Both the position numbers and the translations under genes were made by a program. Positions 41,937 to 51,079 of a DNA stretch of 64,000 nt are shown piece after piece (the first letter of the stretch is position 1; every line of letters starts with the position of its first letter). This stretch comes from Ruminococcus sp. GTDB lineage: Bacteria > Bacillota > Clostridia > Oscillospirales > Ruminococcaceae. Below the pieces are notes generated by a model. That model was not told where the DNA came from. It searched no databases and saw nothing but the letters and a program-made list of their open reading frames with translations. The stretch spans positions 1-64,000 of the forward strand of contig JAFVCV010000005.1 in assembly GCA_017478965.1 (NCBI GenBank), given 5' to 3'.

Positions 41937-43847
41937 ATGAAGATAAAGCACATAGCGGCGGTAGTCTCCGGACTTGATGAGGAGTACCCGTACAATATAA
42001 TCAGAGGCATCAATCAATTCGCAGCAGAGAATGGGCTGAACGTTTCCTATTTTGCCGCTTTCGGCGGAGTGGTGGACAGCAGCAGGTTCGACATGGGCGA
42101 GTTCAGCATTTATAATCTTACGGATTTTTCAAAATTTGACGGGGCGCTGCTGCTCTCCAACACCTTTTCTGACCCGGTCATAAGGGGAAGGATAACTGAC
42201 AAGGTAAAGGCGGCCGGTATACCGGCAGTGATCTTCGAGTGCAGCGACCATGAGGAGTTCTATGACATCAGCATCGACAACTATTCCGTTATGAGAGAGC
42301 TGGTGGAGCATATCGTTAAGTTCCACGGTGCGAAGGTGATAAACTACGTTTCCGGCCCCCTGGCCAACCCGGAGGCAAGGAGCAGATACCGGGCATTCCG
42401 GGACGTGATGGAGGAAAACGGCCTGAAGATCGACGAGGACAGGATATTCCACGGCTTTTTCAGGAGCTTCGACGGCACCAGGGCCATAGAGTCTTTCAAG
42501 GAGTCCGGGCTGCCGCTGCCGGACGCTTTTATCTGCGCTAACGACAGCATGGCGCTGACAGCGGTGTCGGCTCTGGAGAAGATGGGGATAAGGGTGCCGG
42601 AAGACGTGATGGTCACTGGTTTCGATGATACCTTCAACGCCAGAAATTCCTGCCCGGTGCTGACAACGGTAAAAAGGCCCCTTTATAAGTCCGGCTATAA
42701 GGCCGGAGAGATACTTCTGGGGCTTATGAACGGAGATGATAAGCCCAGGAGCACGGTCATGGAAGCCACGCCGGTGTTTTCTGAGAGCTGCGGCTGCAAG
42801 GCGGAGATACTCAGCGACACTTTAGCCTACCGCAAAAGCACCTATAAGCGCATCGAAAAGGACAATTCCAATGTTCATATGCTCAACAGGCTGACCGCTG
42901 CCCTGGCCGAGACAAGATCGGCAGAAGAGTGTTTCAGGGTCATCGCCGGAATGGTCCACGAGCTGGAGTGCGACAGGTTCAGCCTGTGCCTGACTTCTGA
43001 CTGGGAGGAGGGGTTCAACACTTCTTCTATAAAAGACGAACTGGCCACATATGCGCCTATGATGACGGCGCCCATCATCTGGAACAAGGGCAGGCTCAGC
43101 TCCAAGGAGCTTTTCCCAAGCTCGGATATGTTCCCGGAGGAATTTGAGGACGGGGGTAACATCAGCTATTTCCTGCCGCTGCATTTTGGCGAAAGATGCC
43201 TGGGCTACTACATAATCACCAACAGCGATTTTCCCATTTACAGTCTGCTCTGCCATACCTTTACCATGGCTCTGAGCAACTCCCTGGAGAACATCTCAAA
43301 GCAGGGACATATAAACAATGCCATGGAAGAGCTGAACAGGCTCTATATCACCGACCCGCTGTGCGGTATCTATAACCGCAGCGGCTTTGTCAAGGCTGCG
43401 GAGGAGATGTTTGAAAGGAGCATCGCAGAGGGTTCCCCGGTGATGATAAGCTTTGTAGACATGGACGGGCTGAAGACTATAAACGACACCTACGGTCACG
43501 CTGAGGGGGACAAGTCCCTGAAAAAGCTGGCAGGAGTGATAAGGGGATGCTGCACAAAAGGTGCGGTCTGCGCCAGGATAGGCGGGGACGAGTTTGTCAT
43601 CTTCACCCCGAGAGCTGAGGGAGAGTCTGACAGGGAGCTGGCAGAGAGACTTCAAAAAGCTCTTGAAAGAACGGAGCTGGAGAAGACGGAGCCTTATTCA
43701 CTTTCGGCCAGCATAGGCAGCGTCATAGGGGTCCCGAAAAAAGGAGACACCCTCAGCGCAATGATAGACCTGGCGGATGAGCGGATGTACGAGGTCAAAA
43801 AGAACAAGAAAAGGCTGAGGGGAGAAAGCACAGATGATAAAAAATAA
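41937..43847 (+). CDS. Cytosolic LacI-type sensor fused to diguanylate cyclase
   Basis: A 636-residue soluble protein without signal or membrane helix; GGACGGAGG precedes the ATG. Residues 1-285 form a LacI-family periplasmic-binding fold without the helix-turn-helix (IIRGINQFAAENGLNVSY, DAFICANDSMALTAVSAL, VTGFDDTFNARNSCPVLTTV). A GAF-like middle (about 310-450) and coiled coil precede a GGDEF domain (about 465-625): LYITDPLCGIYNRSGF, DMDGLKTINDTYGHAEGDKS, ARIGGDEFVIF. GGDEF is intact, so c-di-GMP synthesis is likely; no RxxD inhibitory site is seen upstream of it. It could link an intracellular sugar to adhesion. It overlaps the next gene by 14 bp. Confidence 0.9.
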   Translation: MKIKHIAAVVSGLDEEYPYNIIRGINQFAAENGLNVSYFAAFGGVVDSSRFDMGEFSIYNLTDFSKFDGALLLSNTFSDPVIRGRITDKVKAAGIPAVIFECSDHEEFYDISIDNYSVMRELVEHIVKFHGAKVINYVSGPLANPEARSRYRAFRDVMEENGLKIDEDRIFHGFFRSFDGTRAIESFKESGLPLPDAFICANDSMALTAVSALEKMGIRVPEDVMVTGFDDTFNARNSCPVLTTVKRPLYKSGYKAGEILLGLMNGDDKPRSTVMEATPVFSESCGCKAEILSDTLAYRKSTYKRIEKDNSNVHMLNRLTAALAETRSAEECFRVIAGMVHELECDRFSLCLTSDWEEGFNTSSIKDELATYAPMMTAPIIWNKGRLSSKELFPSSDMFPEEFEDGGNISYFLPLHFGERCLGYYIITNSDFPIYSLLCHTFTMALSNSLENISKQGHINNAMEELNRLYITDPLCGIYNRSGFVKAAEEMFERSIAEGSPVMISFVDMDGLKTINDTYGHAEGDKSLKKLAGVIRGCCTKGAVCARIGGDEFVIFTPRAEGESDRELAERLQKALERTELEKTEPYSLSASIGSVIGVPKKGDTLSAMIDLADERMYEVKKNKKRLRGESTDDKK

Positions 43848-45240
43848 GATCCTGAGGTTCAAGTCAAAATGCAGAAAGCTCCTCAAATGCAGCACCGGCG
43901 GAGAGTTTATCCGTCAGCTGCCCTTTGGGTATATCGAAAAAATGGCGCTGCTGCCGGGGGCGATGCTGCTCATAGCCTATATCAGACATTTTCTTTTCAG
44001 TTTTTTTGATACTGAGGCTTTGCAGTTCATACCGGCATATAAATCGCAGTATTACTCCCAGGCGGCTGTTTTCGCCTACATATGCTCGGCGCTGGTCATA
44101 GTGCTGTACCTTGCAAAGCTAAGGACCGTGAAGGGCAGCATAAAAAACTGCATAAAGAACTATTTCAAAAGCAGCTTCCCCATGGTGCTGCTGACAGTAT
44201 ACTTTCTGTTCATACTTCTCTCCCCTTTCATAAACGGTTTCACCACCGACGCTATGAAAGGCGTCGGCAACAGGTTCGAGCCTTACTACTATCTGCTTTC
44301 CTACTATTTCTGTTTTATCATGCCTGTAACTGTTGTGAGGAAAGAGAAGAGCATAAGGCTGATAGTTTACAGTCTTATCTTTCTAAGCATCGCTACGGCG
44401 TTCATGACGCTCCTGAAGCCCTCCCTGGCCGACGGGCCGTTCGTTTACTATAACAGCGGATTTTTCCATAACACCAACCACTACGGCTATTTCCTCACCA
44501 TGTCCATAGGCCTTTGCGCTGCCATGGCGGTGCTGGAAAAGAATACAAAGCTGAGGACTGCGGCAATAGCCGGGCTTGTTCTCAATGCCGCCGAGCAGGT
44601 GCTCAACAACAGCTTCGGCTCCATACTCAGCTCCATAGCCGCCCTGATGCTGCTGATGATAATGCTGTGGATCGCAAAGGGAAAATTCGTGCCGGCCTCC
44701 TTGGCAGTATTCGGGCTGTTCATGGGAGTTTCCCTGGCTGCGGCGTTCTTCTTCAGGCCGGCATATTTTCTGAATTTCAGCTTTCTCAGCCGGGACATAA
44801 AGAAGATACTGAACGAAACGGAGGACGCCGGTTCCGCAGGCTCCGGCAGGATAAGGCTCTGGCGCTATGTGGGGGACCTGATAGCTAAAAGGCCCTTCTT
44901 AGGCTACGGCATAGAGGGCATGAACCGCAATATGCAGCAGGATCTCCATACCAGTGTGAACCGTGTACATAATGAGTTTTTGCAGTATGCACAGTTCTAC
45001 GGCGTGCCGGCTGTGGCGTTCTATTTCTCAGGGTGTCTGGGAGTATTCATAAGGGGGCTGAAAAACAAAAAGCGCCTTACGGACTGTAATATCGCCGCCC
45101 TGACAGCTGCCTTTGCCTACCTGGCTAACTCATTCTTCGGTGTGTCGATGTATTACACTACGCCAATGTTCTTCCTGCTCCTGGGGATATCTATGAACAT
45201 AAACTCACCCGTGACTGAAAAGTCAGAAACGGCTCGATAA
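43834..45240 (+). CDS. O-antigen ligase-like polymer enzyme
   Basis: A 468-residue protein with about eleven membrane helices. FFHNTNHYGYFLTMSIGLCA is the first part of the Wzy_C/O-antigen ligase domain and GYGIEGMNRNMQQ...VNRVHNEFLQYAQFYG the large external loop with the conserved His. Such enzymes polymerise or transfer lipid-linked glycans at the outer membrane-face. RBS GGGGAG lies inside the end of the diguanylate cyclase gene, so the two are coupled, suggesting c-di-GMP-linked exopolysaccharide. Confidence 0.85.
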   Translation: MIKNKILRFKSKCRKLLKCSTGGEFIRQLPFGYIEKMALLPGAMLLIAYIRHFLFSFFDTEALQFIPAYKSQYYSQAAVFAYICSALVIVLYLAKLRTVKGSIKNCIKNYFKSSFPMVLLTVYFLFILLSPFINGFTTDAMKGVGNRFEPYYYLLSYYFCFIMPVTVVRKEKSIRLIVYSLIFLSIATAFMTLLKPSLADGPFVYYNSGFFHNTNHYGYFLTMSIGLCAAMAVLEKNTKLRTAAIAGLVLNAAEQVLNNSFGSILSSIAALMLLMIMLWIAKGKFVPASLAVFGLFMGVSLAAAFFFRPAYFLNFSFLSRDIKKILNETEDAGSAGSGRIRLWRYVGDLIAKRPFLGYGIEGMNRNMQQDLHTSVNRVHNEFLQYAQFYGVPAVAFYFSGCLGVFIRGLKNKKRLTDCNIAALTAAFAYLANSFFGVSMYYTTPMFFLLLGISMNINSPVTEKSETAR

Positions 45241-45243
45241 AAT

Positions 45244-45273
45244 ACCCTCTGCGGTAAGCTTACCGCAGAGGGT
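45244..45273. terminator. Perfect palindromic bidirectional terminator
   Basis: ACCCTCTGCGGTAAG (45244-45258) and CTTACCGCAGAGGGT (45259-45273) form a 30-bp perfect palindrome with T-run after it on the plus strand, between convergent genes. Confidence 0.9.
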
Positions 45274-45278
45274 CCTTT

Positions 45279-46079
45279 TTACTGTGTTCGTTTCGACTTC
45301 AATACCGCCAGAGCGGCGTAGTGGAGGACTTCAAAGCTCTCAGGCGCTTTTTTTTGGAGCATCTCGATATGCTCCTTTTCCCATTTTGCCAGGTCCTGAG
45401 GACTGAGGGAAGCCCCTGCCCCACGGCAGGCTTTCATACGCCCGTGCCAGGTCTGGCGGGTGAAGGGTACTCTGATATCATATTCCTCATGGTCCTCCAG
45501 AGTGAAATACTCCAGGGCGGCCTCGGGTATCCACAGGGGTCTGCGCTCCTCCCCTGCCCCGGACCAGACAGGGTTGTATCTGAGCACCAGCCTTTCGCTT
45601 TCACCGGCGATGGGGTCCTCAAAAGGCAGCCAGGCCATATAGAGTATCAGCAAAGTACCGCCGGGGCGAAGAAAACGGCTGAGTTTCGGCATAAGGACAC
45701 TGTGATCGAAATACCAGAAACACTGGCAGGCCGTCACAACGTCAAAACTGTTCTCTTCAAAACTCATTTCCTCGGCGGAGGAGACTGCAAAGCTGATATC
45801 CATGCCGGCTTTTTCAGCCATGCTGCGGCCATAGGCGATCTGGTTTTCGGAAATGTCCGCTGCCGTCCACTGCGCTCCGTATCTGTACATATTCCTTGGC
45901 AGGACCCCGGTCCCGGTGCCAATGTCAAGGACCCGCTGACCTTTCACACAAAGTCCCCTGTCAACTATCTTCTGATAAAACTCCTCAGGATATATGTCCC
46001 TGAACCTGGCGTAGTCCTCCGAGGTACGGCCGAAATCAAAAGGACGCCCTGCGTCTATCCTGCTGTCTGTAATGTCCAT
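45279..46079 (-). CDS. Class I SAM-dependent methyltransferase
   Basis: A 266-residue protein. VLDIGTGTGVLPRNMYRYGA is motif I for SAM binding, WTAADISENQIAYGRSMAEK motif II, SFDVVTACQCFWYFD motif IV region. Methyltransf_11-like. The substrate is unknown. GGAGAG precedes the ATG; single gene. Confidence 0.88.
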   Translation of the reverse strand: MDITDSRIDAGRPFDFGRTSEDYARFRDIYPEEFYQKIVDRGLCVKGQRVLDIGTGTGVLPRNMYRYGAQWTAADISENQIAYGRSMAEKAGMDISFAVSSAEEMSFEENSFDVVTACQCFWYFDHSVLMPKLSRFLRPGGTLLILYMAWLPFEDPIAGESERLVLRYNPVWSGAGEERRPLWIPEAALEYFTLEDHEEYDIRVPFTRQTWHGRMKACRGAGASLSPQDLAKWEKEHIEMLQKKAPESFEVLHYAALAVLKSKRTQ

Positions 46080-46136
46080 TTCTGTACTCTCCTCTCCGGA
46101 TAAACGAAAGGACTGCCGCAGCAGTCCTTGATATAA

Positions 46137-46508
46137 CTATTCCTCTGTAACAGGAGAATCAGCGGCGTTTTTCTTAACGCTCTCTATGCCGTTCTTTGCG
46201 CTGTCCTTCTTTACATAGCCTTCGCTGACCACAAGGATAGTTCCCTCGGGATCCTTCAGGCGGAAACGGGTCTCGCCGGCTTTGTCAGTGTAAAGCTCGA
46301 ACTTAGCGCCCGAAACAGTCTCAAAGCCCTCCACGGTCTGGTCCTCAACAGCAGCCGAGGGAGCATACTTTACAACGTTCTCTATAACGGCCTTCACAGC
46401 ATCTAAGCTGTCAAATACCTTTGTGCCGGCAGCGATGACCTCGCCGTTGCCTGCTTTAAGATTGAATGAATAGCCGCTGCCCGAGTTTTTGATAACGAAT
46501 TTTCCCAT
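46137..46508 (-). CDS. DUF1508/YegP-like protein
   Basis: ATG at 46508 (MGKFVIKNSGSGYSFNLK) after AAAGGTG; 123 residues. Two tandem YegP units, GKFVIKNSGSGYSFNLKAGN and GAKFELYTDKAGETRFRLKD, each followed by a short helix (SLDAVKAVIENV, AKNGIESVKKNA). Small soluble proteins of this family are common; function is unknown. Confidence 0.88.
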   Translation of the reverse strand: MGKFVIKNSGSGYSFNLKAGNGEVIAAGTKVFDSLDAVKAVIENVVKYAPSAAVEDQTVEGFETVSGAKFELYTDKAGETRFRLKDPEGTILVVSEGYVKKDSAKNGIESVKKNAADSPVTEE

Positions 46509-46735
46509 AGCGATCAACACCTTTCGTTTTCTGTTATTTTATAGGTCCATGGGACCTACCACTGTTATTATAACCGTTTTCCACAAAAAAGTCAATAGGG
46601 CGGCAAGTTTTTTGTATACACAGCATATTTCTGACAAATAATGGGTATAGTTATGGTCATATTTACTCTTTTATTCCTCATTAATATAATTGTAATAGTG
46701 AAAATGACGATATTTGAAATAGTTTATTAATGTGC

Positions 46736-46764
46736 TTGACATAAAGTTTGTAAAAAGTTATAAT
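46736..46764 (+). promoter_or_regulatory. Promoter of the MacAB-like operon
   Basis: TTGACA (46736-46741), 17-bp spacer, TATAAT (46759-46764), consensus. A dyad TGTCA-N8-TGACA at about 46776-46793 just downstream could be an operator. Confidence 0.85.
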
Positions 46765-46879
46765 GAATATATGTATTGTCACTGTAAAATGACATTGCCA
46801 AAAAAATAATGCAAACGGCATAGCCCCCAGTGAGACCATTATGCCGTTTACTGTAAGACAAGAACGAGGAGGAGGACCC

Positions 46880-48274
46880 ATGGCGAAAAAGAAGAAGAAA
46901 AAATGGATAATACTGTGCGCAGCGGTGGTAGTTATCATAGGAGCCGGCGTGGCGCTGAAGTCTATGATAAGCGGTATGAACAGCTCTGTGATGACATCTC
47001 AGAAATACACGGTCATAGCAGCTGAGACCCGTGATCTTTCGGACATTCTCACCACCAACGGGAAGGTCATCGGTAACGAGACGGTCGATGTGAACACCAA
47101 GCTGAATGCGGTAGTTTCCGAGGTCAACGTTAGTCTTGGCGACCATGTTGAGGCGGGAGACGTGCTCTGCGTCTTTGACAGCAGTGAATTGCAGGAGGAA
47201 TATGACAGTCTTTCAAAGCAGGTCACTACCGGGGACCAGAAGACTGAGGACAGCCACGAAAAGAACCAGCGTGATCTGGAAGCTGCACAGGCCAAGAAGA
47301 CCAGGGCTCTGGAAAGGGCACAGAGGGTCATCGACAGGGCAGTAAAGGCCCGTGACGACGCTTATGCAGATTACAACAAGAAGGTAGAGGAATATAATTC
47401 ACATATCGGTGAGGAAACGGAGCCGGGTGAGCTGCCCTATGATTTTGCCGCTATGGACGCACAGCTGGAAGCTCAGTATGCACAGCTGTCCACCTATGAT
47501 GATGCGGTGACTGACGCCAATGAGAGCTATAAGGACACCGAGACTCAGTACGACGAGAGCATACAGGCTATACAGGACATGATAGACGCCGAGCAGTATG
47601 AACTGGGCGGAGACTCGGCAAAGCAGCTGAAAAAGCTCAAAGAGCAGATAGACCAGTGTACGGTCATTGCACCGCAAAGCGGCATTATCACCGCTCTGAA
47701 CGTAAACGAAGGCACCATACCCATGTCCTCCTCCATCATGACCATCGTCAACATGGATAAGACTGTTGTGGAGCTTACGGTAAAGGAGACTGATATCGCC
47801 AAGATAACCGAGGGCATGGACGCTGTAGTGACCTCGAAGGTCATCCCTGACGAGGAGATGAAGGCGAAGATAACCAGGATAGTCCATGTGCTTTCGGCAG
47901 ACCCCACGGACTCTACAGCGGCAGGCTACAAGGTAGAGGTCACCCTTGACGTACCTAACGACAAGCTTCTGATCGGTATGTCGGCCTCGGTAGACATCAC
48001 CCTTGTACAGGTGGGCGAAAAAATGTCGGTGCCTTATTCCGGTGTTTTTGAAAAAGACGGAGCGAAATACGTATATGCCGCAGAGAAAACCGGAGAAGAT
48101 GACGGCTCTTATACCGCAAAACTGCTGAAGGTCAGCACCGGCCATGAGGGTGATTTTTACGTTGAAGTCACCGGCGGCGAGGTCAAGGACGGCGACCTTA
48201 TAATCGAGGACCCTCAGGGCAGCGATCTGCTCAGACCGGTGGAAGAGGGCATGAGGATATACGTCAATGAATAG
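46880..48274 (+). CDS. MacA/HlyD-type efflux adaptor
   Basis: ATG at 46880 (MAKKKKKKWIILCA) after GGAGGAGGACCC; 464 residues. One N-terminal membrane helix, a barrel-sandwich segment (TTNGKVIGNETVDVNTKLNA, LGDHVEAGDVLCVFD), a long coiled-coil hairpin (about 115-255), the second lipoyl half (VIAPQSGIITALNVNEGTI) and beta-barrel/membrane-proximal domains. It links the ABC permease downstream to extracellular export. It overlaps the ATPase gene by 8 nt. Confidence 0.92.
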   Translation: MAKKKKKKWIILCAAVVVIIGAGVALKSMISGMNSSVMTSQKYTVIAAETRDLSDILTTNGKVIGNETVDVNTKLNAVVSEVNVSLGDHVEAGDVLCVFDSSELQEEYDSLSKQVTTGDQKTEDSHEKNQRDLEAAQAKKTRALERAQRVIDRAVKARDDAYADYNKKVEEYNSHIGEETEPGELPYDFAAMDAQLEAQYAQLSTYDDAVTDANESYKDTETQYDESIQAIQDMIDAEQYELGGDSAKQLKKLKEQIDQCTVIAPQSGIITALNVNEGTIPMSSSIMTIVNMDKTVVELTVKETDIAKITEGMDAVVTSKVIPDEEMKAKITRIVHVLSADPTDSTAAGYKVEVTLDVPNDKLLIGMSASVDITLVQVGEKMSVPYSGVFEKDGAKYVYAAEKTGEDDGSYTAKLLKVSTGHEGDFYVEVTGGEVKDGDLIIEDPQGSDLLRPVEEGMRIYVNE

Positions 48275-48974
48275 AGTTCCGGTCATACATATGGAAGCCG
48301 TGACAAAAAAGTATTATATCGGGGAACCTAACGAGCTGCAAATACTTTTTGATATAGGGCTTGATATCTACGAGGGAGAGTTTGTCTCCATTGTGGGCGC
48401 ATCGGGGTCTGGCAAGAGCACTCTGATGAATATTATCGGCCTGCTGGACAGACAGACCGATGGTAAATATCTGCTCAACGGCACAGACACTTCGCAGCTG
48501 GACGACACCGAGCTAAGCCATATCAGGAATAAGGAGATCGGTTTCGTTTTTCAGAACTTCAACCTTATACCCAAGCTTACGGCCCTGAAAAACGTGGAGA
48601 TGCCCCTGCTTTATGCGGGAATGTCCCAGAGGAAAAGGACCGAAAGGGCCATGGAGCTTATCAGGCTGGTGGGAATGGAGGACAGATATTCCCACGACCC
48701 CAGCGAGCTTTCTGGCGGACATAAACAGAGGATAGCCATTGCAAGAGCTATGGCCAACCAGCCCTCGATAATCTTAGCGGACGAACCTACGGGCGCTCTG
48801 GACACTAAGACAGGGCGAATGGTAATGGACCTTTTCCACAAGCTCCACAAGGAGGAAGGCAAGACCATAGTCCTCATAACCCACAGCCCCGAGCTGGCGT
48901 CGGAGACTGAGCGAATGCTGACCATCAGCGACGGACGGATCGTCTCTGACTTCGAGAGGGGGAAGGGCGAATGA
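48267..48974 (+). CDS. MacB-type ABC transporter ATPase
   Basis: A 235-residue ABC ATPase: GASGSGKSTLMNIIGLLDR (Walker A), GFVFQNFNLIPKLTALKNVE (Q-loop), LSGGHKQRIAIARAM (signature, with His where Gln is usual), IILADEPTGALD (Walker B) and LITHSPEL (H-loop). LolD/MacB class. Overlaps its neighbours by 8 and 4 nt, so the three genes are tightly coupled. Confidence 0.95.
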   Translation: MNRVPVIHMEAVTKKYYIGEPNELQILFDIGLDIYEGEFVSIVGASGSGKSTLMNIIGLLDRQTDGKYLLNGTDTSQLDDTELSHIRNKEIGFVFQNFNLIPKLTALKNVEMPLLYAGMSQRKRTERAMELIRLVGMEDRYSHDPSELSGGHKQRIAIARAMANQPSIILADEPTGALDTKTGRMVMDLFHKLHKEEGKTIVLITHSPELASETERMLTISDGRIVSDFERGKGE

Positions 48975-50287
48975 ATTTCCTGGAAAGCATAAAGATGGCG
49001 TTTACGTCCCTGGCGATAAACAAGCTAAGGTCATTTCTGACCATGCTGGGCATAATCATCGGCATAAGCGCCGTCATAACGATAACCACCATCGGAAACT
49101 CCATCTCGCAGACCCTCAGCGGAACATTCGACCAGCTGGGGACCTCAAAGCTGACCATCTACCCGGATATCAGAGATGATAACGACGGCTACCATGACCT
49201 GCCGGATGACGAGCAGCTGACGCTGGAGATGGTGCAGGATCTTATAAAAAGGCACCCCAACGAGCTGACTTACAGCTGCAACACCCTTTACCAGGGGTCG
49301 GAAGTGGTGAGCGAGAACGGCAACTCTTTCAAAACCTTAATGTTCGGGGTGTCGGACGACTATTTCGACCAGTTCAAAAAGCAGATAGTCAAAGGCCGGG
49401 CTGTGAGCAAGGGTGACATGGAGGAGCAGAAGTACACCTGCCTGGTGTCGGAGATCTTCACACAGCAGTATTTTGAGCACCCGGATGACGCCATCGGTTC
49501 GACGGTGAAATTCTTGGGAGCTGACGGAACGAATGTCCGCCTGACGATCGTGGGGGTCATGGAATACACAGACCTGGAGAAAAACCAGCTCGGGGTCAAC
49601 AAGGCGAAAAGCATTTACGATATCAGGACCTGGGTGTTTTTCCCATATAATACCATGCTGAAGATACAGGGACTGGAGCCTAAGGAGACTATACTGGAAG
49701 CAGCCGAGATCGGCTGGACCAAGAACTGCGATAAGGAAACGGCAAAGCTATACATTCAGAAGTACTTCGAGCCGATATACCGCAATGACGAGGTCTGGGA
49801 GATGCACATTTACGATGAGGCGCAGATCTTCGGAATGATCGACACGGTGCTGACCGTAGTGACGGTGGCGATCTCGGTGATTGCGGCGATCTCACTGATA
49901 GTTGGCGGCGTGGGCGTTATGAACATCATGCTGGTAAGTATTCTGGAGAGGACCAGGGAGATCGGCGTGAGGAAAGCCCTTGGCGCTCTGAACGGAGACA
50001 TCAGGAAGCAGTTCGTCATCGAGGCCATAATCATATGCCTGACGGGAGGACTGATAGGGGTCATTATCGGCATAATGAACGGCGTTTTGCTGAGCAAGAT
50101 TGCATCGCTGCTGCTGACCACCATGGCGCCGGAATATGCGGAATACATCGTGCTGACGGTGCAGCCCTCAATACCGGCAATAGTGATATCCCTGGGATTT
50201 TCCATGCTGACGGGCCTTATCTTCGGGTATTACCCCGCAAAGAGGGCCGGGAACATGAATCCTATAGACGCACTGAGATACGAATAG
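48971..50287 (+). CDS. MacB-type ABC transporter permease
   Basis: A 438-residue permease. KMAFTSLAINKLRSFLTMLG and IIIGISAVITITTIGNSISQ mark the first helix; a large extracytoplasmic MacB periplasmic-core-type domain spans about 50-280; then GGVGVMNIMLVSILERTREI, GVRKALGALNGDIRKQFVIE and a final helix ending YYPAKRAGNMNPIDALRYE. With the adaptor and ATPase it forms a type VII ABC exporter, of peptides or antimicrobials by family precedent. Confidence 0.95.
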   Translation: MNFLESIKMAFTSLAINKLRSFLTMLGIIIGISAVITITTIGNSISQTLSGTFDQLGTSKLTIYPDIRDDNDGYHDLPDDEQLTLEMVQDLIKRHPNELTYSCNTLYQGSEVVSENGNSFKTLMFGVSDDYFDQFKKQIVKGRAVSKGDMEEQKYTCLVSEIFTQQYFEHPDDAIGSTVKFLGADGTNVRLTIVGVMEYTDLEKNQLGVNKAKSIYDIRTWVFFPYNTMLKIQGLEPKETILEAAEIGWTKNCDKETAKLYIQKYFEPIYRNDEVWEMHIYDEAQIFGMIDTVLTVVTVAISVIAAISLIVGGVGVMNIMLVSILERTREIGVRKALGALNGDIRKQFVIEAIIICLTGGLIGVIIGIMNGVLLSKIASLLLTTMAPEYAEYIVLTVQPSIPAIVISLGFSMLTGLIFGYYPAKRAGNMNPIDALRYE

Positions 50288-50299
50288 ACCGACCATACC

Positions 50300-50337
50300 C
50301 TCCCCTGCCTGCATTTTGCGGGCGGGGGAGTTTTTTG
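50300..50337 (+). terminator. Terminator of the MacAB-like operon
   Basis: CTCCCC and GGGGAG with inner GCCTGC/GCGGGC pairing form a stem, followed by TTTTTT. Confidence 0.88.
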
Positions 50338-50386
50338 TATTTTGAGACAAGCTGGGGCGGCGGAGTTTGTGCAGGTCTACAAAAGT

Positions 50387-50453
50387 GAACAAATGTTCTT
50401 GACAAAATAAAAAGAGAGGTGTATACTGTTATACAGTACTAGAACATTTGTAC
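50387..50453 (+). promoter_or_regulatory. Promoter flanked by two SOS (LexA) box-like sites
   Basis: GAACAAATGTTC (50387-50398) fits the Firmicutes LexA/DinR pattern GAAC-N4-GTTC and abuts TTGACA (50399-50404); the -10 is TATACT (50422-50427), 17-bp spacer. GAACATTTGTAC (50442-50453) is a second, near-match site over the start region. Together ACAAATGTTCT and AGAACATTTGT are a perfect 11-bp inverted repeat. A central TACTGT-TAT-ACAGTA dyad covers the -10. This predicts repression by LexA and DNA-damage induction. Confidence 0.7.
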
Positions 50454-50479
50454 GAATAAATTGGGGAGGACAGAAAAGA

Positions 50480-50977
50480 ATGACAAAAAAGAGAGACTTG
50501 CTGGCAAAACTGGACGTTTATGACTATGTGAAGGCGATCATGGAAATGCCCCTGGGAGAGGGGCGCAGGGTCAACGGGAGCCACCAGGGTCAGACCGTGC
50601 CGGAGACGAGGATACTCGGGCAGTACCGTGGGGTGTGCCAGAAAATCAGGCGCATGGCCGGGGAGCTTGGAGAAATAATGACGGAACTGTCGGCGGCGGA
50701 CAGGACCGGGGAGGAATACCCGGAGCTTTGGAAAAAGCGCAGGCGCCTGCGGGAGATCACGGTGGAAAGTGCCAGGCTGAGGCTGAAGAAACGGGAGATC
50801 GAGGAGCTAAGAGACAGCATCGTCAGCAATTTCGTGCGCCATGTGGTGCAGCACCGTTATTTTGATGACCCGGACCGCCGTCTTCCCACCTGGCAGGACA
50901 CAGCCCGGGAGCTTGGCATCGGCGTCAGCGGGGAGGAGCTGAGAAGATACGTTTGCTCAAAGCTGAGGAAAAAGTAA
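50480..50977 (+). CDS. Unknown small coiled-coil protein, SOS-controlled
   Basis: A 165-residue basic protein, not recognised. VYDYVKAIMEMPLGEGRRVN near the N-terminus is followed by a long charged heptad-like helix (about 45-110: KKRRRLREITVESARLRLKK), then RHVVQHRYFDDPDRRLPTW and a C-terminal region like a helix-turn-helix (WQDTARELGIGVSGEELRRY). The fold resembles phage-type sigma-like or small terminase-like regulators, which is a guess. Its promoter carries two LexA-like boxes. RBS GGGGAGG is 10 nt from the ATG. Terminator follows at once. Confidence 0.6.
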   Translation: MTKKRDLLAKLDVYDYVKAIMEMPLGEGRRVNGSHQGQTVPETRILGQYRGVCQKIRRMAGELGEIMTELSAADRTGEEYPELWKKRRRLREITVESARLRLKKREIEELRDSIVSNFVRHVVQHRYFDDPDRRLPTWQDTARELGIGVSGEELRRYVCSKLRKK

Positions 50978-51006
50978 AAAAACGCAGGGACGGCCCTGCG
51001 TTTTTT
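50976..51006 (+). terminator. Terminator of the SOS-controlled gene
   Basis: AACGCAGGG (50981-50989) pairs with CCCTGCGTT (50994-51002), then TTTT. Confidence 0.88.
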
Positions 51007-51009
51007 CGC

Positions 51010-51043
51010 AGCACAATAAAACAGCGGCCCTATTGGACCGCTG
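51010..51043 (-). terminator. Terminator of pilin gene 2
   Basis: On the minus strand CAGCGGTCC and GGGCCGCTG form a stem with AATA loop (one mispair), followed by TTTTATTGTG. Confidence 0.75.
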
Positions 51044-51079
51044 TAATATCAGTGATTTGACTTAGTTAAAGCTTAACTA

